This document shows positions 1 through 8,400 of a stretch of 9,010 nucleotides of DNA, piece by piece; position 1 is the first letter of the stretch, and each line of letters starts with the position of its first letter. The translations under genes were made by a program, and so were the position numbers. Where the stretch lies: positions 1 to 9,010 of the forward strand of contig JANXOQ010000188.1 of NCBI GenBank assembly GCA_025357775.1, in the 5' to 3' direction. The notes beneath the pieces are model-generated. The model had not been told where the DNA came from. It searched no databases and saw only the letters and a list, made by a program, of their open reading frames with translations. The DNA comes from Ferruginibacter sp. GTDB lineage: Bacteria > Bacteroidota > Bacteroidia > Chitinophagales > Chitinophagaceae.

Positions 1-58
1 TTTTATTATAATAGAATTTACTTTTTGTAGATGCATTCTCTTACGCCAAATTTTTATG

Positions 59-85
59 TAGGCACTTGCCGAAAGCGAGTGCCTA
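59..85. other. Strong perfect hairpin of unknown role
   Basis: An 11-bp stem, TAGGCACTTGC (59-69) with GCGAGTGCCTA (75-85), closes a five-base loop CGAAA. All pairs are Watson-Crick except one T-G wobble (67/77). It is far more GC-rich than the surrounding AT-rich DNA. No T-run follows directly on either strand, so it is not a standard intrinsic terminator. It could be the 3' end of a transcript from a gene left of the window, a processing site or a small repeat element. No gene is recognisable between position 1 and this hairpin. Confidence 0.6.
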
Positions 86-333
86 GAATAAATCATTTTC
101 CTGCCATTTTATAATATTCGCATTTACATAAGCGGCAATATTTTTTTATTTCACTTCATTCATTTTTATCTTATCATAAAACCTAATTTTTGTATTTAAA
201 ACCAATTCTATTTTTTATTGTATTCCTTTGTGAGAACCTTTTAAAATCGAGAACAAATGAACATATTGAACTTTTTTTAATGCACCTAAATCTTTTATTT
301 GGTTACGTTCTTTTACACTTTTATTTATTATTT
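86..333. other. AT-rich intergenic stretch with no recognisable gene
   Basis: This stretch is very AT-rich, with frequent stop codons in the frames checked and no similarity to a protein family that I recognise. No tRNA-like or rRNA-like sequence is visible. Several loose matches to the Bacteroidota -7 element (TAnnTTTG) occur, for example near 183-191, but none has a convincing -33 partner. I do not call a promoter here. Confidence 0.5.
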
Positions 334-350
334 CTTCAATTTTATTGAAG
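334..350. other. Small perfect hairpin
   Basis: CTTCAAT (334-340) and ATTGAAG (344-350) form a perfect 7-bp inverted repeat around a three-base TTT loop. It lies just upstream of the structured segment at 359-474 and may belong to the same transcript. It is short and AT-rich, so chance is possible. Confidence 0.35.
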
Positions 351-358
351 GTGAAACA

Positions 359-474
359 AAATTTGCCCATTGCAAATTTCTGTAAGTTTTACAACTCTGT
401 GTAATTATGTACCGTTTAGCGAAGCAACTTACAGGTGTACTTGGTCGTTAACCTCCTATAAGTTAATTTTTTTT
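359..474 (+). ncRNA. Candidate structured RNA or attenuator with competing hairpins
   Basis: Three inverted repeats sit end to end. AAATTTGC (359-366) pairs with GCAAATTT (372-379). Directly after it, CTGTAAGTT (380-388) pairs perfectly over 9 bp with AACTTACAG (426-434). That stem encloses a 5-bp hairpin (389-393 with 400-404) and a weak one (413-415 with 419-421), giving a three-way-junction shape. The 3' arm of the 9-bp stem can instead pair downstream: AACTTA (426-431) with TAAGTT (459-464), extended by AGG (433-435) with CCT (455-457). That alternative is followed by eight T residues (467-474). Two exclusive folds, one terminator-like, are typical of attenuators and riboswitches. The class is not recognised, no promoter is evident, and AT-rich DNA forms such pairs by chance, so this is inference from sequence only. 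Confidence 0.35.
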
Positions 475-517
475 CAGCTAAAAAAATGTTTATGCTTTAA
501 TGAATTTTTAATTCTTC

Positions 518-552
518 AAAAAAATCTCCATTTAATAGATTGAGATTTTTTT
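518..552. terminator. Terminator-like inverted repeat before the metallopeptidase gene
   Basis: AAAAAAATCTC (518-528) and GAGATTTTTTT (542-552) form a perfect 11-bp inverted repeat with a 13-base loop. The A-tract and T-tract flanks would make it work in either direction, although the core stem is GC-poor. It lies only 47 bases before the chosen protease start. It may end transcription coming from upstream, for example from the structured segment at 359-474, leaving the protease its own promoter between 552 and 600. It may instead be an attenuator in the protease leader. Confidence 0.45.
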
Positions 553-599
553 CTTGTTGTATAAATTATTAAATTGTGCAAAATATAAAATTAATTTTT

Positions 600-3500
600 A
601 TGCAAAAAATTTACAAAATTTTATTAGCATCTTTAGTAATGTTAATTTCATTTTCTTCATTTGCCCAGAAAAACTTTTTTTCTGACATCAGTAAAACAAT
701 TATAAATGCTACTTCAGGTAGACACGACCTTAAACTAGAAAAGTACAGAAGTGTTTCTATGAATGTAAATGGAATGAAAGATTTTCTTTGGTCTTTACCC
801 ACAGAAAAAAACGTAATTTATAGCCGAAACAACACACCAGTATTAGCATTGCCAATGCCTGATGGAACAATAGGTAGATTTCATGTTTGGGAAAGTAGTA
901 TTCAAGAAAAAGGATTGGAAGAAAAATTTCCTGAGATAAAAACTTTTGCTGGACAAGGTATAGATGACCCTTATGCTACAATTAGATTTGATTACAGTCC
1001 CTATTTAGGTTTTCATGCCCAAATACTTTCTGCTGTTACAGGTAGAATTTACATAGATCCTTATGCAAATGGTAATGTTAATAATTACATGAGTTATTTT
1101 CACATTGATAACAAAAGAGATGCAAGGTTTGAATGTAAAACTGAACAACTAAAGGAAATATTAGGAACCGAAAGTACTCAAGCTGGGCCATGTAGAGGAA
1201 CAGACCTAACTACATATCGCTTAGCCATTACTTGTACGGGTGAGTATGCACAAACACTCAGTGGTGTAACAGTTGGTGGCGCTACACCTGGCTCTGCAGG
1301 GCCTACTCATGCAGGTATTGTTGCAAGTGCAAACAGGGTTTCTGGATTATATGAACAAGACTTATCAATTCGCTTAACATTGATTGCAAATAATAACTTG
1401 GTTGAGTTTTTAAATCCTTCAACTGACCCATTTGCAAATGATGGGAGTATTGCAGAATTAAATAGTATTACAGGTGTCATTAATGGACTTATTGGTGTTT
1501 CTAATTATGATATTGGACACCAATTCTGTACAAATGAATCTGGAGGTGTAGGTGCTGGTGTAGCTGGTTTAGCTGTGGTATGTACAGGTAGTAAAGGTAG
1601 AGGGCTTACAGGTAGAGCAAATCCAACTGGTGATGGTTATGACATAGATTATGTTGCTCATGAAATGGGACATCAATTTGGTGCAAATCATACTTTTAAT
1701 ACAGCTGGTTGTTTTGGGGGCGCAGCAGCTGGTGGATCTTATGAACCAGGGGGAGGAACTACAATTATGGCTTATGCAGGTATTTGCGCAGCCACAGAAA
1801 ACATTCAACCAAATAGTGATGCAGTTTTTCATGTAAAAAGTTTTGATGATATTAGCAATTTCTTGGCTTCTGGCTCTGGGGGAGTTTGTGGTGTAAATAC
1901 CCCTACAGGTAATATTTTACCTGTAATTACTTCTATACCAAATAATAATATAAATATACCAATTGGTACACCATTTGTACTTACTGCTACTGCTACTGAT
2001 GCAAACGGAGATGCACTTACCTATAACTGGGAAAGTTGGGATGCTGGTGCAGCTGGTACTTGGACGAGTGCAGCAACAAGTACAAATAGAACTTTATTTA
2101 GAACCAGGGTTTCAAAAACAAATGGCACAAGAACTTTTCCTGACATAAGAGTAATAGCTGCAAACTATCCAGGAACTGCTGCACCATCTGCAATGGATGG
2201 ATTGAGAGGTGAAGTTTTACCACAAGTTGCTCGTGCTATGAAGTTTAGATTGTCTGTAAGAGATAATAGAGCTGGTGGTGGTGGTAATGTACAAGCAGGC
2301 GAGGGTTGCCAAGATGTTACAACTTTTCAAATAAATGCAGTTGGTACTACTCCTTTTGCTGTTACAGTACCTAATGGCGGTGAGAGTTATTTTGCATCTT
2401 CAACACAAACTGTAACGTGGAACAATGCAGCTACTACTGCAGCTCCCTTTAATGTTGCTAATGTAAAAATTACCTATTCTAGTGATGGTGGTTTAACTTA
2501 CCCAATTACATTATTAGCTTCTACATCAAATGATGGAAGTGAGCCAGTGACTATGCCTTCTACTGTTAACAGCACTTCTAGAATTAGAATAGAAGCAATA
2601 GGAAATATTTTCTTCGATATTTCAAATGCTAACTTTAATATAACTGCACCACCAACAGATTTTAACTTTGGTACAGTACTAGCAGGTACAGCAACTACGT
2701 GCCCAGCACCTGCTTCTATTACAACAAATATACCTACAACACAAACTGGTGGTTTTGCCAATACAATTACATTAGCTGCTACGCCTGCTACTATACCGGC
2801 TGGTTGCACCATTAATTTTGGTACAAATCCTGTTGCCCCAGGTAGCAGTTCAACAATTACTTTAAACAATGCTAACACACTAGCAGCTGGTTCTTATAGT
2901 GTAACCGTTACTGGTACAGCTACTGGGGCTTCTGTAAAAACCACTGCTGTTGTATTTAATGTGCCAGTGGGTATAATACCAAATTTAACAGACCCTGCGG
3001 CGGTTACTGTTTGTGCGCCTGATAAAGCTACTTTTACTGTAACTACCACAACCCTTGGTGCTACCTACCAATGGCAAAGTGCCCCTACTGTTGCAGGTAT
3101 TTACACAAACGTAACTACTGGTTCTGTCGGTACTAGTTTATCGTACACTACAGAAGCTACAACAGCAGCTATGAATGGCATGGGCTATCGTTGTATTGCA
3201 ACTACACAGTGTGGTAGTAAAACATCTTTAAATGCATTGCTTACGGTAAATACCCCGGCAGCTATAACTCTAGGTGGCGATCCGGCAAATCTATCTGCTT
3301 GTACTGGTACAAATGTTAGCTTTAATGTAACTGCTACAGGTACAGGTGTTAGTTATCAATGGCAATCTGGTACATCTACAACTGGACCTTGGACAAATGT
3401 GGGAACCAACAATGCTACTTATACAATCATTGCTGTATCTGCAACTACGCCTACTTTTTACAGAGTAATTGTAAGTACAACTTTTTGTCCTTTTTCTGTA

Positions 3501-5234
3501 ACTTCTTCGGTAGCAAAGCTTACTATTACCTCGTCTGTAAGTACTACTAACCCAGTTTCCATAGCTGCTTGTATAGGTACTACTGCAAACTTTAGCGTAA
3601 CCGCTTCAGGTGCTGGTCTCACATACCAATGGCAATCTGCACCAACTTCTACAGGTACATTTGCTAATGTAACAACAGGTACTGGCGGTACAACTGCATC
3701 TTACACTACTGCCCCATTAACTATAGGTATGAGTGGAAGCGTGTATAAAGTTATTGTAACAGGTACATGTAATAACCAATCTTCTACAGCTGCTACGCTT
3801 ACAGTAAATACAGCTGCTGCAGCCACTACTAATCCAGTTGATACAACACTATGTAGCGGTACAGGTGTAGTTGCAAGCTTTACTGGCGCTGGTACTGGTA
3901 CAGGTTTTACTTATCAATGGCAACAAAGCCCAACAGGAGTTGCTGGCACTTGGATTAATGTAATTGGAGGTACTGGTGCTAATACTGGTACTTATTCAAT
4001 TTCTGTTACAGCACCTGGTCCAATTACATATTATCGCTTAAGAATAAATACAACAGTTTGTCCAGATTCAGCTTTCACAACTGCTGCCAAACTTATAATA
4101 AATACACAAGCTATTATAAACTTACCTCAACCTACACTACCAGTAGCTGTTTGTATAACTAGCACAAATGTGTTAACAGTGTTGGCGCAATATGCATCTA
4201 CTTATCAATGGCAGGTGAGTACAACTGCTGTACCTGCGTTTACTGATATTCCATTAGCAACTGCTGCCAGTTATACTATTACTATGCCTACTGTAGCTAT
4301 GAATGGCAATAAATATAGAGTTCAAATATTTAGCACTTGTACACCAGGTTTAGCAGGAGCTATTTACTCTATTCCTGTTACCTTAAATGTAACACCTCCT
4401 GTGGCTATTACGCAAGCTCCAGTAGCTTCGAGTGGTTGTGTATTTGATACACGTACATTTAGCGTAATTGCTACGGGTGCTAACAAATACCAATGGCAAG
4501 TAGCCACAAATACAGCTGGACCATGGACAAACACAAATGCTGCTGATACTTTCCCAGCTTTATCTATTGTAAACCCTTCATTATCTATGAGCGGTAATTT
4601 TTACAGGGTAATAGTTTCTAGCGTAAATAGCCTTGGTACTTGTAGTAGTGTAACAACAGATGGAGCTAAATTGTTATTAAGCGTAAAACCAGTAGTCGTT
4701 CTTACTCAAGCAGCTACTTCTAATACAAATGCGGCTACCAATAGTAAATTAACTACCACAGTTAGCCCTATTAGTAACTACACTTACAATTGGAAAAGAA
4801 ATGGTACAACAATTGCAAATACTTTAGCTAGCACATTTATTTCTTTAAATGTAGATGATGCAGCTGTTTATCTAGTTTCAGTTACGGAGCCTACTACTGG
4901 TTGTACAAGTGATGCTACAGCTGATGCTACAAGAACTACCTCTGCTTTAACAAGTGATAATTTGCTACGTGGTAGAGTATTTATTTACCCTAACCCAGTT
5001 TCTAATATAATGTATGTGAGGTTTAATACTTCTACAAGTGCTACTAGAGGTACTACGCTAAATGTGTACGACGAAAAAGGTGCAAGAGTAATTTCTAAAG
5101 CTTTTGATATTGTAAACACAAATGGTAGAATGCAAGTTGACATGAGCGGACAAGCATTGGGTACTTATTTAGTTTACATAATGGATGCATCTGGTAAAAA
5201 ACTTGGTGTAGGTAAAGTTGTTAAAGTACAATAA
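600..5234 (+). CDS. Secreted reprolysin-like zinc metallopeptidase with Ig-like repeats and T9SS sorting domain
   Basis: This is a 1544-residue protein predicted to be exported and to cleave proteins outside the cell. Residues 1-23 form a signal peptide: a basic start, a hydrophobic core, then SSFAQ before the cleavage point. A probable propeptide follows to about residue 200. The catalytic domain (about 201-436) carries HEMGHQFGANH at 354-364, the HExxHxxGxxH zinc motif, with ligands H354, H358 and H364, catalytic E355 and a Met-turn at M390 (IMAY). Next come beta-sandwich segments at about 437-582, 585-682 (opening with the PNGGES motif) and 683-790. Seven Ig-like repeats cover about 792-1448. 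A T9SS type A sorting domain spans about 1455-1544, with YPNP at 1463-1466. The frame is also open upstream to a GTG at 576, but the ATG at 600 puts the basic residues of the signal peptide at the N-terminus. There is no clear Shine-Dalgarno sequence. The substrate is unknown; nutrient acquisition or adhesion is plausible. Confidence 0.93.
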   Translation: MQKIYKILLASLVMLISFSSFAQKNFFSDISKTIINATSGRHDLKLEKYRSVSMNVNGMKDFLWSLPTEKNVIYSRNNTPVLALPMPDGTIGRFHVWESSIQEKGLEEKFPEIKTFAGQGIDDPYATIRFDYSPYLGFHAQILSAVTGRIYIDPYANGNVNNYMSYFHIDNKRDARFECKTEQLKEILGTESTQAGPCRGTDLTTYRLAITCTGEYAQTLSGVTVGGATPGSAGPTHAGIVASANRVSGLYEQDLSIRLTLIANNNLVEFLNPSTDPFANDGSIAELNSITGVINGLIGVSNYDIGHQFCTNESGGVGAGVAGLAVVCTGSKGRGLTGRANPTGDGYDIDYVAHEMGHQFGANHTFNTAGCFGGAAAGGSYEPGGGTTIMAYAGICAATENIQPNSDAVFHVKSFDDISNFLASGSGGVCGVNTPTGNILPVITSIPNNNINIPIGTPFVLTATATDANGDALTYNWESWDAGAAGTWTSAATSTNRTLFRTRVSKTNGTRTFPDIRVIAANYPGTAAPSAMDGLRGEVLPQVARAMKFRLSVRDNRAGGGGNVQAGEGCQDVTTFQINAVGTTPFAVTVPNGGESYFASSTQTVTWNNAATTAAPFNVANVKITYSSDGGLTYPITLLASTSNDGSEPVTMPSTVNSTSRIRIEAIGNIFFDISNANFNITAPPTDFNFGTVLAGTATTCPAPASITTNIPTTQTGGFANTITLAATPATIPAGCTINFGTNPVAPGSSSTITLNNANTLAAGSYSVTVTGTATGASVKTTAVVFNVPVGIIPNLTDPAAVTVCAPDKATFTVTTTTLGATYQWQSAPTVAGIYTNVTTGSVGTSLSYTTEATTAAMNGMGYRCIATTQCGSKTSLNALLTVNTPAAITLGGDPANLSACTGTNVSFNVTATGTGVSYQWQSGTSTTGPWTNVGTNNATYTIIAVSATTPTFYRVIVSTTFCPFSVTSSVAKLTITSSVSTTNPVSIAACIGTTANFSVTASGAGLTYQWQSAPTSTGTFANVTTGTGGTTASYTTAPLTIGMSGSVYKVIVTGTCNNQSSTAATLTVNTAAAATTNPVDTTLCSGTGVVASFTGAGTGTGFTYQWQQSPTGVAGTWINVIGGTGANTGTYSISVTAPGPITYYRLRINTTVCPDSAFTTAAKLIINTQAIINLPQPTLPVAVCITSTNVLTVLAQYASTYQWQVSTTAVPAFTDIPLATAASYTITMPTVAMNGNKYRVQIFSTCTPGLAGAIYSIPVTLNVTPPVAITQAPVASSGCVFDTRTFSVIATGANKYQWQVATNTAGPWTNTNAADTFPALSIVNPSLSMSGNFYRVIVSSVNSLGTCSSVTTDGAKLLLSVKPVVVLTQAATSNTNAATNSKLTTTVSPISNYTYNWKRNGTTIANTLASTFISLNVDDAAVYLVSVTEPTTGCTSDATADATRTTSALTSDNLLRGRVFIYPNPVSNIMYVRFNTSTSATRGTTLNVYDEKGARVISKAFDIVNTNGRMQVDMSGQALGTYLVYIMDASGKKLGVGKVVKVQ
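2973..4943 (+). repeat. Array of about seven diverged Ig-like repeats inside the metallopeptidase gene
   Basis: Repeats begin near 2973, 3267, 3543, 3825, 4119, 4410 and 4701. Each is about 91-98 residues. The landmark Y-Q-W-Q motif starts at 3066, 3354, 3624, 3912, 4203 and 4488, and as Y-N-W-K at 4785, so spacing is 270-297 bases. The first six repeats share a pattern of one Cys near the N-terminus (as in V-C-A-P or A-C-T-G) and one near the C-terminus (as in F-C-P or G-T-C), which suggests one disulfide per repeat. The seventh is the most diverged. The copies match at protein level and only patchily in DNA, so they are old duplications. The array is rich in Thr, Ala and Ser and poor in charged residues. 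Confidence 0.85.
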
Positions 5235-5254
5235 ATCTTAATCAATATTTTTAT

Positions 5255-5290
5255 AAAAGAGAGGCTATCCATATGGGTAGCCTCTCTTTT
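5255..5290. terminator. Strong bidirectional intrinsic terminator
   Basis: AAAAGAGAGGCTA (5255-5267) pairs with TAGCCTCTCTTTT (5278-5290). The inner pairs T-G, C-G and C-G close an ATAT tetraloop (5271-5274), giving a 16-bp stem. It begins 20 bases after the metallopeptidase stop codon and ends in a T-run on the plus strand, with the matching A-run at the other side. It should end protease transcription and separate it from uvrA. Confidence 0.88.
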
Positions 5291-5309
5291 TAATGTAGCA
5301 TTAAATCCA

Positions 5310-5407
5310 AGTTGTAAAAAACTATTGCGGATATACATGAGGATTGAAGAAGCGCTTAATACCGATAAATAGATAAAATATTTAAATAAGAATGTAGTTT
5401 TTCAACT
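5310..5407. other. Imperfect long-range inverted repeat in the protease-uvrA gap
   Basis: AGTTGTAAAAAACTA (5310-5324) and TAGTTTTTCAACT (5395-5407) are inverted copies apart from two extra bases in the left arm. About 70 bases of plain AT-rich DNA lie between them. No gene is visible in this gap. The arms could be a chance product of A/T runs or a remnant of a small element. Confidence 0.25.
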
Positions 5408-5459
5408 GCAAACTGCATTGTGCCAGCTAAAAGCCACCCTAAACACATACTTTAATTAT

Positions 5460-5475
5460 CCCGTATCTTTACGGG
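5460..5475 (+). promoter_or_regulatory. Putative uvrA -7 promoter element within a small palindrome
   Basis: TATCTTTA (5464-5471) matches the Bacteroidota -7 consensus TAnnTTTG at all fixed positions except the last. Transcription would then start near 5478, about a dozen bases before the uvrA ATG. No convincing TTTG -33 box is visible at the usual distance. The element lies in a GC-capped palindrome, CCCGT (5460-5464) and ACGGG (5471-5475), which could be an operator or a small hairpin if transcribed from further upstream. Confidence 0.35.
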
Positions 5476-5490
5476 CAAGTAAGTAAAAAT

Positions 5491-8400
5491 ATGGCTACAA
5501 AAAAAGCACCAAAAACTACAGCCACAGTAGTAGATGCGATACAGGACGATATGATAGAAGTGTTTGGTGCAAGGGAGCACAACCTTAAAAATATTGATAT
5601 AAAAATTCCAAAAAATAAGTTGGTGGTGTTTACGGGTGTAAGTGGTAGCGGTAAGAGTAGTCTTGCGTTTGATACAATTTACAACGAAGGGCAACGAAGG
5701 TACATGGAAAGTTTTTCAGCATATGCGAGGCAGTTTGTAGGAGATATGGAGCGCCCTGATGTAGATAAAATAACGGGGCTTTCGCCTGTGATATCTATAG
5801 AGCAAAAAACAACGAATAAAAACCCACGAAGTACAGTGGGTACGATAACAGAAATTTATGATTTTTTGCGCTTGCTATATGCTCGTGTGGGTGAAGCATA
5901 CAGTTACAATACGGGCAAAAAAATGGTAAAGTTTTCGGAGGAAGAAATCGTACAAAATATTTATAAAAAATTTGCTGCTGGAAAAATAAGTTTGCTTGCG
6001 CCGCTGGTACGTGGACGCAAAGGGCATTACAGAGAGCTGTTTGAAGACATACGTAAAAAAGGGTTTTTAAAAGTAAGAGTTGATGGGGTGATACTCGACC
6101 TTATGCCACGTATGCAACTAGACCGTTATAAAATACACGATATAGAAGTGGTGGTAGATAGATTGGAAGTGACGGATGAAATGAAATTTAGGGTTAGCCA
6201 AAGTGTGCAAAAATGTTTGCAAATGGGGAAGGATTTGATGTTTGTAGCCCCCCAACCCCCCACAGGGGGGCTTTTGGAGACTTCTACAAAAAAAATAAAA
6301 GCTAAAAAAAATGAAGCCTCCGAAGCCCCTCCTTCTGAGGGGTTTGGGGAGGCTTTCCCTTCGGGGGGCGGGGGGGCAGTGACTATGTACAGCAAACAAC
6401 TCATGTGCATAGAAACTGGTATCAGCTACGAAGAGCCATCACCCAATGCATTTTCTTTTAACTCTCCGTATGGTGCATGCCCCAATTGTAAGGGCTTGGG
6501 AAATGTATATACCATAAATATTGATGAAGTAGTACCAGATAAAACCAAAACGGTGAAAGAGGGTGGCATAGTGCCTTTAGGCGAAGAGCGTGAAGCAAGT
6601 GTGTATAGGCAAGTACTAGAGTTTTCAAAAAAATATAAAATAAATTTAGGTAAAGCGCTGCAAGATTTGCCGGCAACACAATTGGATTTATTGCTTTACG
6701 GCGACCAAAATATTAGTGCTGATTTGAGTTTGGATATGAGTGATGAAACTTTGCCAATGACTTACACAGGAAGTTATGAAGGCATAATACCAATGCTCAA
6801 AAGATGGTTTGCATCCCCAACAAGTAATGAAAGTTTGCGTACATGGGTGGAGCAATTTATGCAACTGGCCACTTGTACAACCTGCGAGGGAACTAGGCTT
6901 CGCAAAGAAAGCCTGTGGTTTAAATTTGATGAAAAAAATATTGCAGAGCTAAGTGCAATGGATTTGGATGTGCTACACAAATGGTTTGATGGTGTAGAAA
7001 AAAGATTGAGTGCAAAGCAGAATATTATTGCAAAAGATTTGTTGAAAGAAATAAGAGAGCGGTTAGAATTTTTGCTAAACGTAGGGTTAACGTATTTAAC
7101 ATTATACCGCCCTAGCAAAAGCCTTAGTGGTGGGGAGTACCAGCGCATAAGGCTTGCTACGCAGATAGGCTCGCAGTTACAAGGCATTACCTATGTATTA
7201 GATGAGCCAAGTATTGGCTTACACCAACGAGATAATATGCGCTTGATATTGGCTTTGCAAAACCTGAGAGATATTGGTAACAGCGTATTGGTGGTAGAGC
7301 ATGATAAAGATATTATGATGGCAGCTGACCATTTGATAGACATTGGCCCAAAAGCTGGAACCCACGGTGGGCGTATTGTAGCGGCAGGCACACCAGAGGA
7401 AGTGCTGGCATCCAACTCTGAAACGGCAAAATATTTAAAGGGCGAAAAAACAATTGCAATACCTGCCGAAATAAGAAAAGGGAACGGAAAATTTATAGAG
7501 CTAAAAGGTGCTACAGGAAATAATTTAAAAAATGTGTCGGTAAAATTACCTCTGGGGAAAATGATTTTGGTAACGGGTGTGAGTGGTAGTGGAAAATCAA
7601 CTTTGGTAAATGAAACCTTATATCCGCTGCTGGCAAAATACTGTTACAACAGCAAAGGCGATGCTATGCCATATAAAAGTATAAAAGGCTTAGAAGAAAT
7701 AGATAAAGTAATAGAGATAGACCAAAGCCCCATTGGGCGTACACCTCGGAGCAACCCAAGTACATACTGCGGTTTTTTTACTGACATTCGCACTTTATTT
7801 GCAGCCATACCCGAAGCAAAAATAAGAGGCTATACGGCAGGTCGATTTTCGTTTAATGTAAAAAGTGGCAGATGCGAAGTGTGCGAAGGCGGTGGCATGC
7901 GTACGATAGAAATGAATTTTTTGCCAGATGTATATGTGCATTGCGAAAAATGCAATGGTAAAAGATACAATAGAGAAACATTGGAAATTAGATACAAAGG
8001 AAAATCGATAAGCGATGTCTTGGATATGACGGTGGAGGAAGCAGTAGAATTTTTTAATGCCGTACCATGGATTTATAGAAAAATAAAAGTGCTACAAGAA
8101 GTAGGGCTTGGATACATTACACTTGGGCAAAGCTCTGTAACGCTTAGTGGTGGCGAAGCACAGCGTGTAAAACTAGCAACCGAATTAGGTAAAAGAGATA
8201 CTGGAAAAACATTTTATATTTTAGATGAGCCCACTACGGGTTTGCATTTTGAAGATATACAACACTTGCTAGATGTATTAAATAAATTGGTGGACAGAGG
8301 CAACACCATAATGGTGATAGAACATAATCTTGATATGATAAAAATTGCCGACCATATTATTGATATTGGTCCAGAAGGTGGAAATGGTGGGGGAGAAGTA

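Noticed and set aside
355..543. Open frame without a start codon, about 62 codons on the plus strand between 355 and the TGA at 541-543
   Set aside because: It has no start codon and no recognisable motif, and it overlaps the inverted repeats at 359-474. It is most likely chance openness between stops.
576..599. GTG start 24 bases upstream of the chosen protease start
   Set aside because: It would add eight residues before a normal signal peptide. The ATG at 600 gives a typical basic-hydrophobic-AQ signal peptide.
2498..2878. 126-codon minus-strand open frame within the metallopeptidase gene
   Set aside because: It lies opposite a well-supported coding region, shows only low-complexity Val/Ala-rich sequence, and has no motif or regulatory context.
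2973..4943. CRISPR or short tandem repeat array
   Set aside because: The period is about 270-297 bases, the copies are diverged, and they are continuously coding with protein-level similarity. They are Ig-like domains.
6241..6400. Possible frameshift or assembly error in uvrA at the GC-rich insert
   Set aside because: The frame is the same on both sides and the flanking UvrA motifs are continuous, with symmetric termini on the insert. A real in-frame insertion explains it better.
6118..6410. Two overlapping minus-strand open frames of about 93 codons across the uvrA insert
   Set aside because: They are shadows of uvrA. Their openness follows from the palindromic element and is useful only as a property of that element.
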